DNA of 64,000 nt from Limnanthes douglasii subsp. nivea (lineage: Eukaryota; Streptophyta; Magnoliopsida; Brassicales; Limnanthaceae): positions 184,158,807 to 184,222,806 of the forward strand of contig JAUPFV010000004.1 of NCBI GenBank assembly GCA_036936605.1, written 5' to 3'. Shown piece after piece: positions 22,173 to 33,328 of the stretch; positions within the stretch are counted from its first letter, which is position 1, and each line of letters begins with the position of its first letter. The notes beneath the pieces are model-generated. The model searched no databases, was not told the DNA's origin, and saw only the letters and a program-made list of their open reading frames with translations. A program made the translations under genes and the position numbers.

Positions 22173-22792
22173 ATGAATAAGCTTAAGGACCATCTGAAGA
22201 ACTTACTTATACTATTTCGTCAAGTAATCCGTCATCTTCAAATAAAATATTTAAAAAAATGATATTTGGAGTCGGATAATGGAAAGGAACTCAAATTCTT
22301 AAGTATAATCCAAATGCTCAAGATGAGATAAGAATATCTTATCTTGTAATTCAAGCATTGATATATTTTTATCACGTAAGACTCAAATAATTACTTCTTA
22401 TTAAAAAAAACATTATTTTGGCATGCTCTTAATTTTAGTTTAGATCTACCTCTGCACAAACCCTAGCTTTATATATCTTCTTATATTTATAGGTATAAGG
22501 AAAAACCATAATATTTTAATAAATGCTCCATATTAGGTTTTATTAATCTACGAATGTAATAAAATTTGAATTTTTTTGGATGATGTTTTTTCCGAAATCA
22601 ATAGAAGATTCCAATAAATTGAATTTCCAAACAAATTAACTCAGTCACACAGCTTAAGAAGTGGAGAAGTCGATTTTGAAATCTATACTCCGATTTATTA
22701 AAATTTCTTCATAAATTAGCAACGTGTCTTTAAAATCCATTCAATTCTAGTGAATGAGTTTCTTCGAGATCAATTTCATATTAAGAATCAGA

Positions 22793-22990
22793 TATGTCAA
22801 TCTATCTTGATTCATGCCAGTGTATATCAACCTATCTTGATTCATGCCAGTGTACGAGCTCTACGATTTATTATTTTCTTTTCTTGATTATTTCTTAGTT
22901 ATGGATTCATTACTTATTAATTAATAATTTATTATTTTCTTTCCTTGATTATTTCTTAGTTATGGATTCATTACTTATTAATTAATAATT
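22793..22990 (+). repeat. Two adjacent tandem duplications
   Basis: A 31-bp unit (tatcttgattcatgccagtg) occurs twice at about 22798-22855. A 62-bp unit (tagttatggattcattactt) occurs twice at about 22866-22990 with one difference. Both are recent-looking slippage or unequal-exchange products. Confidence 0.75.
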
Positions 22991-24251
22991 TTATTGTTTG
23001 ATTTTCATTCAGAATCAACATCATACTTTAATGAAAATCAGTGAAGAATAAAATGGTTGAAAGTTAGATATAAGAAGGTTAACATGGAGGTATATGTTAA
23101 AATTATGTACAAAGCATGAATAGTGATGTTTTGTTGTGAAATTAGTCTCTCATATCAATGGTAAATGTTAATACATGAATTGAAAAGCTCTTTTTTCTCT
23201 CGAGATCCGAGAGCTCCAAACTCAGTTTCTATACCGTATCCGTCCATAGTCGTCAGTCATGATTTAATTTCTTCTTTTGTGTTTTAATAGTATATTATTC
23301 CTCGACTATAGTGTTTGGTGACAGATAGTCCATCGACTTTCAAATATCCGTCGACAGTACTTCGACTATCGCATTTGGATAAAGTTAGTCCACCAGATCA
23401 TCTGATCTATGAGAGGCTGCCACATGTCACCATAGTTCCTAGATTTTTGTATCACCACTAGTCCATTGAATTTAGTTATCCGTAATATTCCACATTTTGG
23501 GTTTGACATAAACTCAAGGAGAGGAACTCAAGAATTTTTGGTTCCCCTCCGGCCAATGCCTCTATGATTTCTCACCGAATCTTCTCTGATCTTCGGTACA
23601 GATTCCACGATACCAAGATTTGTTGGTCTATGTAACTGCTCGTAATTTATTTATTTATTCTTGTACTTTATTTGCAGGTCCCCTCTTACTCGGTCTCGTT
23701 CTTTATATTTCTTTGTTGAAGACTTCCTTAGAGTTCTCTCTGTCGGCTCGATTGGCCCTTGTTACGTTGTTTTAGTGATTTTAGTTTATCTCTGCTGTTC
23801 TATCATTCATATTATGTTTGTTTTAACAATCCTGTCTATCGACCTTCTTATGCCGATTGTATCTCCTCGGGGTATACCCTAGGTACTTGTATGAACACTT
23901 TTTTTTTATTTAATATTTTTTCACAAAAAAAAATATATGAATTAATTTTTTTGGGTTTAAAGTATTTATATGTGTGCACTAACATGATTAGATTTTCATG
24001 TTTATCGTTGTATTCATGGAATATGCTACTTTTATTTTACGAGTTTGCCTAACGAGTACCTTGGGCACACGTTAGTAACGCATTTATTATATATTTTTCA
24101 CTAATGGTTAGCCTATTTTTAAGTGGAGTAATAAAAAAATATTAATCTTATATTTGTATTTATTTTAGATAATTTTAAATTATTAAATCGATTTAGGTGG
24201 TTAACTTCTTTTATTTTATCCATAACAATAATATTTTAAATCCGCTCTAAA
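22991..24251. other. No gene recognised
   Basis: 23270-23480 has phrases such as tagtccatcgactttcaaat and cgacagtacttcgactatcg, which resemble the ends of non-autonomous MULEs, but no paired end was found. 23661-24052 contains short open frames without any family signature. Confidence 0.3.
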
Positions 24252-24400
24252 ATGGGTAGCCGAGTAGGTGGAGTAAGGGATGTTTGTGTCCAAAGGTCAT
24301 AAGTTCGAGTTCCTCTACAAACGATTTCTTGGTTGAGTCTGTCACCTTGTGTGGTTTACCTTCTAACGTTGGTTTGCAGGCTATTGCGTTAGAATGAATG
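24252..24400 (+). repeat. SINE-like, tRNA-related repeat
   Basis: The head ggtagccgagtaggtggagt matches the tRNA box-A pattern (TAGCCGAGTAGG), followed about 40 bp later by a degenerate box B (agttcgagttcc). The body holds the module gtcaccttgtgtggtttacc then gttggtttgcaggctattgc, shared with 25620-26008 (inverted). The tail runs into T-rich DNA near 24400. Confidence 0.6.
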
Positions 24401-24499
24401 TAACTCTCCTTTTGTTTAATATTTTTATTATTATTACTAATTGATTTAATAAAATTTAAATTTAATAATAGTATATTAGTAATTAATTAAATTAAATGG

Positions 24500-25240
24500 A
24501 GTTGAAAAAAAAATCTGAAATACCATTGGTTTTGTTTTTTAAGACGAACAAAACTAGTATCACTCATGATATATTTTGATTTTTTTTAAAAAATATATAT
24601 TTTACACAAGTTTCTCATCTATCTAGTTTCACATATAGTCGTACAAAATATAGACAGGTTTCGTATCTTCTTCGTTTACACTATAAATTTAAAAAACTTA
24701 CAAGTCTATATCTTTTAAACCGTAACTCGAAGAAAAAAATTTGAAAATCCTATTGGTTTTGTTTTTTTTAAGACGAACAAAACTAGTACCACTCATGATA
24801 TGTTTTGATTTTTTATAGATATATTTTACACAGGTTTCTCATTTATCATAGTGGGATAATTTCACATCTAGTAGTATAAAATTTAAACAGGTTTCACATT
24901 ATATGATTTAGCATCTATCATAGTGGGCACATCTAAGAGTATAAAATTTAAACAGGTTTCACATGTCGCAAAAGAAAAAGGGTTCGCATGTAACAAAACA
25001 AAAAATGTTTCGCATGTAGCAAAAAAAAAGGTTTCGCATCTTCTTTGTTTACACTATAAATTTATAAAATTATAAAGCTTGTATCTTTTAAACCATAACT
25101 CGAAAAAATAATAATATTCAAAATGATATGTTTTAATTTTTTTAAAGAAGAACAAAACTCATACCACTAATGATATGTTTTGAATGTATTTTATAAAATA
25201 TATAATTTACACATGTTTCTCATCTAAAGAAAGTATTATG
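24500..25240 (+). repeat. Tandem module repeated about three times
   Basis: A unit containing aagacgaacaaaactagta, ctcatgatatattttgattt and tttacacaagtttctcat is present at about 24530-24735, 24765-24960 and 25140-25230. The linker with ccgtaactcgaa and gtttcgcat also recurs. Unit length is about 240-340 bp with internal shorter reiterations of aggtttc(g/a)cat. Confidence 0.65.
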
Positions 25241-25619
25241 TCTTAAATAATAAATATATGAATAAAATTGATATTTTCATGATATACATTAAATTATATT
25301 GTTTTTTAATGTTAAATAATATTTAATCCTAAATCAAATATTAATAGCAAATAAATTAATTAATATAGACCAATATCTATCGATATAGAAAGTATAAATC
25401 TACCATTATTACCTTAATTAAAAGTCGGCTAATGGTTAATAAAACATAAATAAATAAATACATTACTAATCCGTTAACTCACGCAAAAGCAACGGTTAGC
25501 CAAACCGACAGTATTCATTATTTATCGATAAATTTGAAGTTCCTCCTACAATTGTTTACTATAATATCGTTAGCCTACTTTTAAAATTATCTAAAATAAA
25601 CAAGAATAAAATATTAATA
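25241..25619. other. AT-rich spacer
   Basis: No reading frame or repeat structure I can support. Confidence 0.4.
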
Positions 25620-26008
25620 TAAAATACCTTCGGTCGGAGACAATAGCGTGCACACCAACGTCAGGAGGTAAACCATACAATGTGACAGATTTGGTGCAAT
25701 AAGTGCGCACAGGGTAAACCCCCAACCTGAGCCAACACCAGGTAAACCTCTAGTCTGAGGCAATAGCCTGCAAACCAACGCCAGAAGGTAAACCATACAA
25801 GGTGACAGACTCAGAAGGTAAACCACACAAGTTGACAGATTTGGTGCAATGAGCTTCAGTATGAGGCAATAGTCTGCAAACCAACACCAGAAGGTAAACT
25901 ATACAAAGTAACAAAAAATAAACCACATAAGGTGAAAGAGAGGAATTCAAACTCATGACCTTTGGTCATGAGCATGTCTTACTGAACCAACTCGGCTACC
26001 CATTGAGG
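25620..26008 (-). repeat. SINE-like repeat with internally expanded body
   Basis: On the minus strand it starts with gggtagccgagttggttcag (box-A-like) and atgagtttgaattcctc (degenerate box B). The body module (tggtttaccttctgg, gttggtttgcaggctattgc) then recurs three to four times before 25620. The open frames seen here only reflect this periodicity. Confidence 0.6.
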
Positions 26009-27025
26009 CATTCTGAGTGCATATATGATAATATTAAGGAGTGTTTTGTGATTTTGCTACATTATGCTCTAAAATAATTGATTAATTGGTGGAATTATTG
26101 AGATGAATAATGTCAAGGTAGTTAGAATGCATAAAAAATGATTAATGATGTCCATATGTTTATAGTCATGTATGTATATAGTAAGAAATTTGAAACATGG
26201 AAATAATGAAATCAAATCCGTAAACAAAAAGCAAAAGCAGGAGAAGCAGATTTGGGTTTTATAGAATGGTTGTTGGATTGTTCGTTATGTTATTTTGAAG
26301 AACATAATCAGGTGTTTCATCCCAGCCAAATAATCCGTTATGTTCGATTCACTTGAAAATGTCACGAAATAATATTTTGTGTTCTACAGTACTCTCTTTC
26401 TTTAGATCCGAACGTGTTTAATATAAGATTAAGGGCTCGGAGAGTATTGTGCGTTTCTTCTTTGGAAAATGGTGAAGCCACTTTGTCAAATTAAAGATTA
26501 GGTTCGTAAAGATAGTCAATAGTAAATTGATGACGTCATTATTTCCTTTGGAGTGTCTTCATAGATCGTTTTCTAGAACCAATTTTAGCGCTTAAGGTTA
26601 TCTCTCAAGATCGTCATTATGCAATGCAAGCCTACGCATCTGATGCTGATGCTGGTTTCAGTTTGTTAATTGAAGAAAGCGTGAAAGGTTTGGGAAAGGA
26701 ATCAAGTTAGTTTGTCTCCTTTTATTTCTAAAATCAAGTTAATTCAAGTGGCGATTCAGATATGATTGAGGTTTTTTTTATACTGTTTGTGTTCAACTGT
26801 TTCATCAGATACATAATTTGATACTTATAGTTGGTAATTGATAAGTTAATAATTGTGTGAATATGAAATGTAGTTCTGTAATTATGTGTTTATACATAAA
26901 AATAACAATAACAGTAACAAACTTTTAATCATTCAAGTCTACTTGTATAAGTAGCATGATGTTCTTTTTTTTCCGGCAAGTATTCCCATATAACAAGTAT
27001 TTACAATTGTATTATGCAGCCACCA
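26009..27025. other. No gene recognised
   Basis: A short in-frame stretch at 26610-26710 (HYAMQAYASDADAGFSLLIE) has the composition of coding DNA and could be a host-gene or captured exon piece, but I cannot assign it. The rest is non-coding. Confidence 0.3.
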
Positions 27026-27085
27026 GGGGGTAGCCGAGTTGGTTGAGTAAGGCATGCTCATGATCTTTGGTCATGAGACAGATTT
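27026..27085 (+). repeat. SINE-like repeat head only
   Basis: ggggtagccgagttggttga followed by gtaaggcatgctcatga and ggtcatgag: the tRNA-like head of the same family as 24252-24400, with the body missing. Confidence 0.55.
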
Positions 27086-27440
27086 CTAAGGAGGTATCAT
27101 TTCCATCTCAATCATGCTCATCAAAGCTCCTTAATGTGGAGAAAAGAAGGAGCTCCTCCAAATCATTGGAAAATTATAAACACTTGGAGCAAGAGAATAG
27201 CTTGATAATTGAAGTTTTGTCCAACTTTAATTAGAGGAAAAGCCTCATCAAATAGGGCTGTCAAAAAAGTTCGAAAAATTCGAAAAATCCGACCGAAATA
27301 TTTGATATCGAATCCGAAAAAAATAGATAATATCCGTATTCGAAAGAAAACGGATAATATTCGTATCCGAATTCGTATCCGAAAATAGTGGATATGGATA
27401 TAGACATATCCGTATTCGAAATATCCGATATCCAAAATTG

Positions 27441-27445
<5 letters not shown>

Positions 27446-27518
<73 letters not shown>
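27446..27518. repeat. (AT)n microsatellite
   Basis: An almost pure AT dinucleotide run of about 73 bp inside the hAT element. It is likely polymorphic in length. Confidence 0.95.
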
Positions 27519-27523
<5 letters not shown>

Positions 27524-27547
27524 TTTTATTTAAACATATTTTTTAGC

Positions 27548-27789
27548 TATCCCACATTGTAAAAAGCAAAACAAAATACTAAGAAATTTGTCCATAAATA
27601 TGGAAGATTGCTTCTTTAAAAATTATAACTTATCCCACATCTAAAGTTGGAAAAAGAATCGTTACCAAACTCTTTATAAAAGACATGATGACTTTTCTTA
27701 ACAAGTATATCTTTTTTAGTCTTATGACTATTATCCCACATCTTAAATATGGAAAAGAATTGGTATATTTTTTTAACCTTATCCCACAT
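27548..27789 (+). repeat. Four dispersed TATCCCACAT motifs
   Basis: Exact TATCCCACAT at 27548, 27631, 27732 and 27780, each followed by a similar t(c)taaa(g/t) stretch. This is a degenerate internal repeat of the hAT element, with irregular spacing (83, 101 and 48 bp). Confidence 0.8.
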
Positions 27790-28026
27790 CTAAAATGAGA
27801 ATATTAATTTCTACTAAGGTGTCTATAAAGGTAGCCTAACCAATAATGCAATTAGTTAAAAACTTTAGTGGATATTTGGATTCGATTATTATCCGTATTC
27901 GGATAATATCCGTCGGATACAGATTCAGATATATTTTTTTTAAAATCGGATTTGAATAGTAATTTCGGATTTCGGATATAGACAGATTCGTATCCGAAAT
28001 ATCCGTGTGACAACCCTATCATCAAA

Positions 28027-29600
28027 TGGGGTTTTCATATTGTATTTACGCAAAAAAACATTTGAAATTTCAGCTAGCTATTGTTAGATTAGCTTGGTAA
28101 ATCTTAGAGTATTTATTGTCAAATTGAAGAGAGAAGAAAATGAAAAACTCTACACTAAGTGAAATGGATGATTGTTTTTAAAGCATAAGTCATATTCAGT
28201 TATAGCAAGCCTTATCATTTTCAGTCAAAGCCGCGCTCTAGTGTTGAAGCAAAGTTTTTTACATCTTTACTCTTTAGATATGGAGTCCAAGACATTGAGC
28301 TAAATATTACATATATATTATTCGAATATTCTAGTCGTTTAGCTTCGAACAGTTGAGTTACGGGATCTAATGAGTCTATTGATGATTATTCGCCTAATTA
28401 AATTGTTGTAACGTGGATGGAAATTCTGTACTACAAGAAGTTATGGAACACGCGCAAGTAAAACTAAAAAGTGCAAAAACATTATGGAGAGAAAAAAAAG
28501 GAAGGTTTTGTTCAAACATAGACGTGTGGTTAGTCATGCTCAACAATGGGTAAAAAGTATAAAAAAGATGAATCAAACAAAAATAATGATAAAGAACAAG
28601 TCTATTCGAGGAAGCAATAAAAAAATCTATGACATTGCAACATATTAGTGATATTAATGAGAGAGTTGGATGGAAAGAAGCAATCCATTTTTTTTTATCT
28701 ATCGGAAAAGATAAATCCCGAAATACTTTTTAGCAGATAAATGATAAAGAGATTCATTCAGACAGTTTGGTGAAGTCAAAAGAATATCTATAAGCAAGGA
28801 TGTTCCATTTGGACAGGGGTTTATCGATACGTGTTTGTCTCTTCAAATTGGCTTGTGAAGAGTGATATTTGTCAGTTAATTGTCAAATGAGAACTGGTTC
28901 TTCAAATGGATGAAGAGAAAGAGGAGGTAAAATGCATAGAGGCTTCATGGGTAAGAATTAAATCAACTCCTCACATCAAAGTCGTTAGATTCAAGTGTGC
29001 TTATTTTTTTTACCTTTTAGGTAAACCAAACGTACTCCTCGGTACAGCATTTTGTCGCAGCTATACCAGACGCGCGGATCAGCACCATAGAGCCTCACCC
29101 GATCTCTCTCATTTATTAATATCTCTCATCAATATCGGTTTATATAATTATTAGAAATTATTCGTTCGTAATTAAAGGCTTAACCTATAAAAAATAATTA
29201 AATATCCGTCAGGACAACACATTAATACAAGGTCTTTACCTTATGTGCTGGATGTATATATATGGTACTGGTAAAAAATTAGTGCGTTACTAATTTCCAA
29301 GAAATCGATATAATTTATAAATAATTATATATTCCAAATTAATATATCAAATTATCGTAAATATACGTTACATCTTTTATAAAATAAATCTAAATAACTA
29401 TAAGAATGTGAATTAATTTTTTAACGTCAAATCTAGTTTGTTTAAGAAAAAAATGATAGAATATAATCATTAAGTTAAATATATTGAATATAGGTAAAAC
29501 AAATTCAATTAAATTAATTTTTTTTTTAGAAAATGCGATAAAACTATAAAGAGAAAACCATCCATAAATATTTTTTTCAATATGTGGTACCAAATAAATA
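28027..29600. other. No gene recognised
   Basis: Mixed AT-rich DNA. Several short open frames (for example 28906-29154) show no family signature. I see no terminal repeats or tandem structure. Confidence 0.35.
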
Positions 29601-30428
29601 CCCACTAATAGGATAGTTTCGTAAAGTATTTGACTCTAAATGTTGGACAAAAATACCCTCTATGGTATAAAACAGGACGTTTTGGATGGAACCTCTTTTT
29701 TAGCCAGACTTTTGGGTTACCATTTCCTCCAATTTCACTTTTCGAATTTCGAAGAGAGAGACACAAAACCCAATACGGAATCCATAAACCCATTCTCAAC
29801 GTCTCCGGTTAACAGAGGTGAAGTCATCGTCGTCGTTGAACAACGTCTGATAGAATTTCTGATGCCGTTTAAGCCTTCCAATTACCGAAGTGTAGTAAGG
29901 TAGTTGTTTAACTACATACAGGTATTTTTTTTTCTCGAAAAAAGTCAGTTGAACCTTGATGTTTACGATTGCAGTATTTTTTTTGTATCGAAACAGTAGT
30001 TGATAGAGCAGTTACTTCTTATTTGTATGTTTTTTATTTCATCCCTGATAGTTTTTTGCGTTGCCTTGTTCTTCGTTTATGGGTTTTTTCTTCTGAAATT
30101 ATCGGTGTTTGAAGTGATAGTTGTTTAGTCGTGATTAGGTTGTTGTGGGAAGTATTGGTTCATGTTTGATGTTTTGTTAGTCTTTGTGTTGACATTGTCT
30201 TTGGGTTTCGGAAACGATAGACATGATGTGGTATGCACGAATCACATCCGGTTGGAGAGTTCGTGGTTGTGTCTAGCAATGTCTGTAGTTGTTGAAGTAG
30301 CGTCACACAGTCTTATGGTAATGTTTTGGTTTTGTTAGTAAATTGCAATGAGTAGAGTTATGTGAACGTATCGCAATGTGTAATAAAAAATGACTCTACA
30401 ATCACATTGAGTCTCCGTGTAGTCAATG
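29601..30428 (+). other. Leader-like sequence, unassigned
   Basis: 29690-29900 is pyrimidine-rich with a gene-leader look (ctccggttaacagaggtgaa, gtcatcgtcgtcgttgaac) and overlapping short frames. It could be the 5' end of a host gene or a captured leader. No domain supports a product. The syntaxin-capturing MULE begins just to the right. Confidence 0.25.
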
Positions 30429-30437
30429 TATAAGGTA

Positions 30438-30842
30438 GGCTAAAAAGAACCCGTAGTCCCTCATGTTTACCACTTGTATCAACTTGGTCCCCTTCCTTCA
30501 ATCATGCATAGAACTCATCCCCATCCTATTTTTAATTTGCATTTTTAGTCCCTCCGCACATGTAAAGCCTGTGAGCTTGACACGTGGCATCAGTTTTTGT
30601 TGCAAGAATGGTCCCTCAAATTTTCCCCAAAATTGCCCCTTCCCATTCCATCTCAGCAGCCTTGTCAGCTTCCACGTCACCTTCACCATTTACCTTCAAT
30701 TTTTACCATTTAACTAAAATACTTACCATTTACCCTAACTTAACAAACGGATCGGGTCGAACCCTAACTTAATTAACCAAACCCGAAACCCTATATAGCC
30801 CAGCGCAACCCATAGCAATATAACCCGACCCAACCCGTTTAC
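30438..30842 (+). repeat. MULE terminal inverted repeat, left
   Basis: The complement is found at 31902-32290. Both arms contain a short open frame with the same translation (FTTCINLVPFLQSCIELIPI), which is simply the inverted repeat read twice and not a gene. Confidence 0.92.
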
Positions 30843-30925
30843 ACTTATCCAAAACCCCAATTACCCCAATTTACACTAACCCTAATTTCTCTAACTTCTT
30901 CAATTCATCACTATGATTCAAGAGC

Positions 30926-31168
30926 TTATACTGCTATCCAAATCTCCATACACAGTTTAAGGAAACACATTCCCGTTGCAATAGTAAAGCACATGGCATG
31001 AGGTTTCCCCAGAGAAATACAAGCTGAACTCAAGTTTTCGAACCAGGATACTTTTGCAACTGTAATCAGATCTGGGAATTCAGCAACAAAATCCCAAGTA
31101 TCAGAAACTAGAAACAGTTTCGCTAGGGAAACTTTCTTTCTGCCGCAGTGTTGGTGAGATAAACGCAA
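30926..31168 (-). pseudogene. Possible second captured coding fragment, unidentified
   Basis: An 80-codon open frame (inner segment AKLFLVSDTWDFVAEF, then ACISLGKPHAMCFTI) lying between the inverted repeats. Its codon texture differs from the flanks and it may be another captured exon, but I recognise no family. It could equally be chance. Confidence 0.25.
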
Positions 31169-31751
31169 AGTTGAAGTTTGTTAAACCATAAACGCTAACT
31201 CTAGAAATCACTAGGATCAGATCGAGAAAGCTGAACTCGATTGCGCAATAGAGCTGGGAATTTGATAAATGAAGGAGGTCCTCGTTAAGAAAACTAGGGA
31301 GTTGAACTCACGTAGATGCTTAGATCGGGATAAGAAGTCTCAAATTGGAGCTCTGAGTCCTTAAACTAAATTTTATTAGAGAGAATCAGAATTTCAAGCT
31401 CCATAAAGAGAATGTTAAGCTCTTCTGTTAAATACTATCATTAGAGAGAATCAGAATTTCAAGGCAGAGAAACAAACAAACAAACAATCAGAATTTAAAG
31501 ACAGAGAAAATCAAAATTTTCTTGGAAAATTTATCTCCAGTTTTCTTCTTAAAAAAATCATATTTTGTTCATTCTATACAATTTTAAACTAAATAAATCG
31601 AAAAGAGATGACAAATAATCGATATTATCTTCAGATTGGACGAGATCTGCAATTTCTGCTTTATTTATTGCAATACTTATTTTTTTATTTAAGATTTGCT
31701 GTGTTTATATGTTAGAAGAAGATAAAAAAATGTTATTATATATGTATACAG

Positions 31752-31826
31752 AAATCTGAAATGGCATCCATGGAGAGAAACCGAGCTGCTGCTGTTGCTA
31801 TGAATGCAGAAATTCATAGGCAGAAG
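31752..31826 (+). pseudogene. Captured SYP7-type syntaxin exon fragment
   Basis: 25 codons beginning directly after an intron-acceptor-like tatgtatacag. They read ERNRAAAVAMNAEI with flanking KSEMASM before and HRQK after. Plant syntaxins of the SYP7 group carry a nearly identical stretch after their first N-terminal helix (KNRAAAVAMNAE, followed by an Arg-rich segment). The similarity stops after the K at 31826. Syntaxins are membrane-anchored SNAREs, but this fragment lacks the SNARE and membrane parts and can only be a relic or a source of chimeric or small RNA. Confidence 0.65.
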
Positions 31827-31901
31827 ACGGATTTCGAGAAAAATAGAGGAAAGAGAGAGGAAAGAGAATGAGAGAAGGAGACACGTCTGATTTGGGTAAA
31901 A

Positions 31902-32290
31902 GGAAACGGGTCGGGTTATATTGCTACGGGTTGGGCTCGGTTATATTGGGTTTTGGGTTTGGTTAATTAAGTTAGGGTTCGACCCGATCCGTTTGTTAAG
32001 TTAGGGTAAATGGTAAGTTTTTTAGTTAAACGGTAAAAACTGAAGGTAAATGGTGAAGGTGACGTGGAAGTTGAGATGGAACGGGAAGGGGCAATTTTGG
32101 AAAAATATTTAGGGGACCATTCTTGCACCAAAAACTGATGCCACGTGTCAAGCTCACATGCTTCACATGTGCGGAGGGACTAAAAATGCAAATTAAAAAT
32201 AGGATAGGGATGAGTTCTATGCATGATTGAAGGAAGGGGACCAAGTTGATACAAGTAGTAAACATGAGGGACTACGGGTGCTTTTTAGCC
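31902..32290 (-). repeat. MULE terminal inverted repeat, right
   Basis: Complement of 30438-30842 with scattered small differences (single-base changes and short indels), so the insertion is not brand new. Confidence 0.92.
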
Positions 32291-32324
32291 TATAAGGTAT
32301 ATGCAATTTATGGCGAGATGTTAA

Positions 32325-33328
32325 TTTTGCAAATAACTTCATTGGCCGGATACTACCGGCCATCCATAATGACAGATGCCAAGGAATTAGTAAAGAAATG
32401 TGACCCATGCCAAAGATATGGTAATAAAATTAATATCCCAACTGTCCCACTGGAATCAATTTCTGAGCCAGTGCCTTTTGCTCGTTGAGGACTCGATTTA
32501 GTAGGGCCTCTACCGATGGACTCCGGAGGGTGCAGAACTATTATTGTAGCCATTGATTATTTTTCCAAGTGGATAGAAGCAGCCCCCCCTGGCAGGAACT
32601 ACTTCAAAAGCTGTTATAAAATTTATCCTGTCTAACATCTGTTGCAGATTTGGGGTTCCACAAAAGATAACCACAGATAATGGGCCACAATTTGATAACT
32701 AGGATATGGAGAGTTTCTGTGCCTCTAAGGGCATTCAGCATTGTTTCTCTTCTCCTTTCCATCCACAAGCTAATGGTAAAGTTGAAGTGGCAAACAGAAC
32801 CATTATGTCCGGTCTTAAAAAGAATTTAGAAGGGGCTGCAGGAAAGTGGCCAAGCTACAAGAATTATTATGGGCGTACCGGACTACTATTGGAGCTGCTA
32901 CACAAGAATTTCTTTTTGCCTTGGTATATGGGATGGATGCAATTGCTCCTGTAGAAGTATCTCTTCCATCATACAGAGTCCACAATTTTTCCGAACAGGC
33001 TAATAAAATGGAAATCAGAAGTCAATTGGATTTAATAGAAGAAAAAAGGGTTAAGGCTCATCTTAGAGCCACCCATTATAAAGGCTTGATGAGGAGCAGG
33101 TTTGCTTCCAAAATCAAAAGAAGGGATTTTCGACCAGGAGACAAGGTGTTGAGGAAAGTCTTCTTACATACTAAGGAGGAGCAGTTTGCCAAGGTAGCTC
33201 CAAACTGGGAAGGGCCCTATGAGGTCACCGAAAAACTTAAGCCTGGGACATACAGGCTTCAAGACAAAGATGGAAGAATCTTAAACCACCCTTGGAATAT
33301 TGAACACCTCCGGTTGTATCTGGAATGA
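32325..33328 (+). pseudogene. Tat-type integrase remnant
   Basis: Zinc module (CDPCQRYGNK intact), core with LDLVGPLPMDSGG after a TGA, TIIVAIDYFSKWIEAAP, then after shifts ITTDNGPQFD, GIQHCFSSPFHPQANGKVEV and ANRTIMSGLKKNLEGAAGKW. The C-terminal part at 32846-33328 is open (YGMDAIAPVEVSLPSYRV; FRPGDKVLRKVFLHTKEE; WNIEHLRLYLE, then TGA). D, D and E of the core are all readable but spread over three frames with at least one stop. Confidence 0.88.

Larger units (their letters stand above)
27245..28026. mobile_element. Non-autonomous hAT element with 8-bp target duplication
   Basis: Element 27253-28018 (766 bp). Its terminal inverted repeats TAGGGCTGTCA and TAGGGTTGTCA differ at one base. It is flanked by the perfect 8-bp duplication TCATCAAA (27245-27252 and 28019-28026), the length made by hAT transposases. 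Subterminal regions on both sides are packed with inverted CGGATAT / ATATCCG motifs (27285-27435 and 27870-28010), as in hAT elements that rely on a transposase encoded elsewhere. It encodes no protein. Inside lie a long (AT)n tract and four copies of TATCCCACAT. Confidence 0.9.
30429..32299 (+). mobile_element. Non-autonomous MULE with captured gene piece (Pack-MULE type)
   Basis: Element 30438-32290 (1,853 bp) flanked by the perfect 9-bp duplication TATAAGGTA (30429-30437 and 32291-32299), the usual MULE length. The terminal inverted repeats are long, about 30438-30842 and 31902-32290, starting GGCTAAAAAG. They match base for base over long stretches (for example cgtagtccctcatgttta against its complement at 32257-32274). 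The 1.06-kb interior holds a syntaxin-like exon piece. No transposase is encoded, so movement depends on an element elsewhere. Confidence 0.92.

Noticed and set aside
24252..24320. A functional tRNA gene
   Set aside because: Box A fits but box B is degenerate and no cloverleaf with a paired acceptor stem can be formed by eye; the copies elsewhere mark it as a SINE-like repeat.
25614..25956. Repetitive peptide frames (MVYLLSLSPCMVYLL and similar)
   Set aside because: They arise from the reiterated tggtttacc module of the SINE-like repeat.
30463..30717. An open frame that also appears at 32026-32265 on the other strand
   Set aside because: Both are the same terminal inverted repeat of the MULE, so not a duplicated gene.
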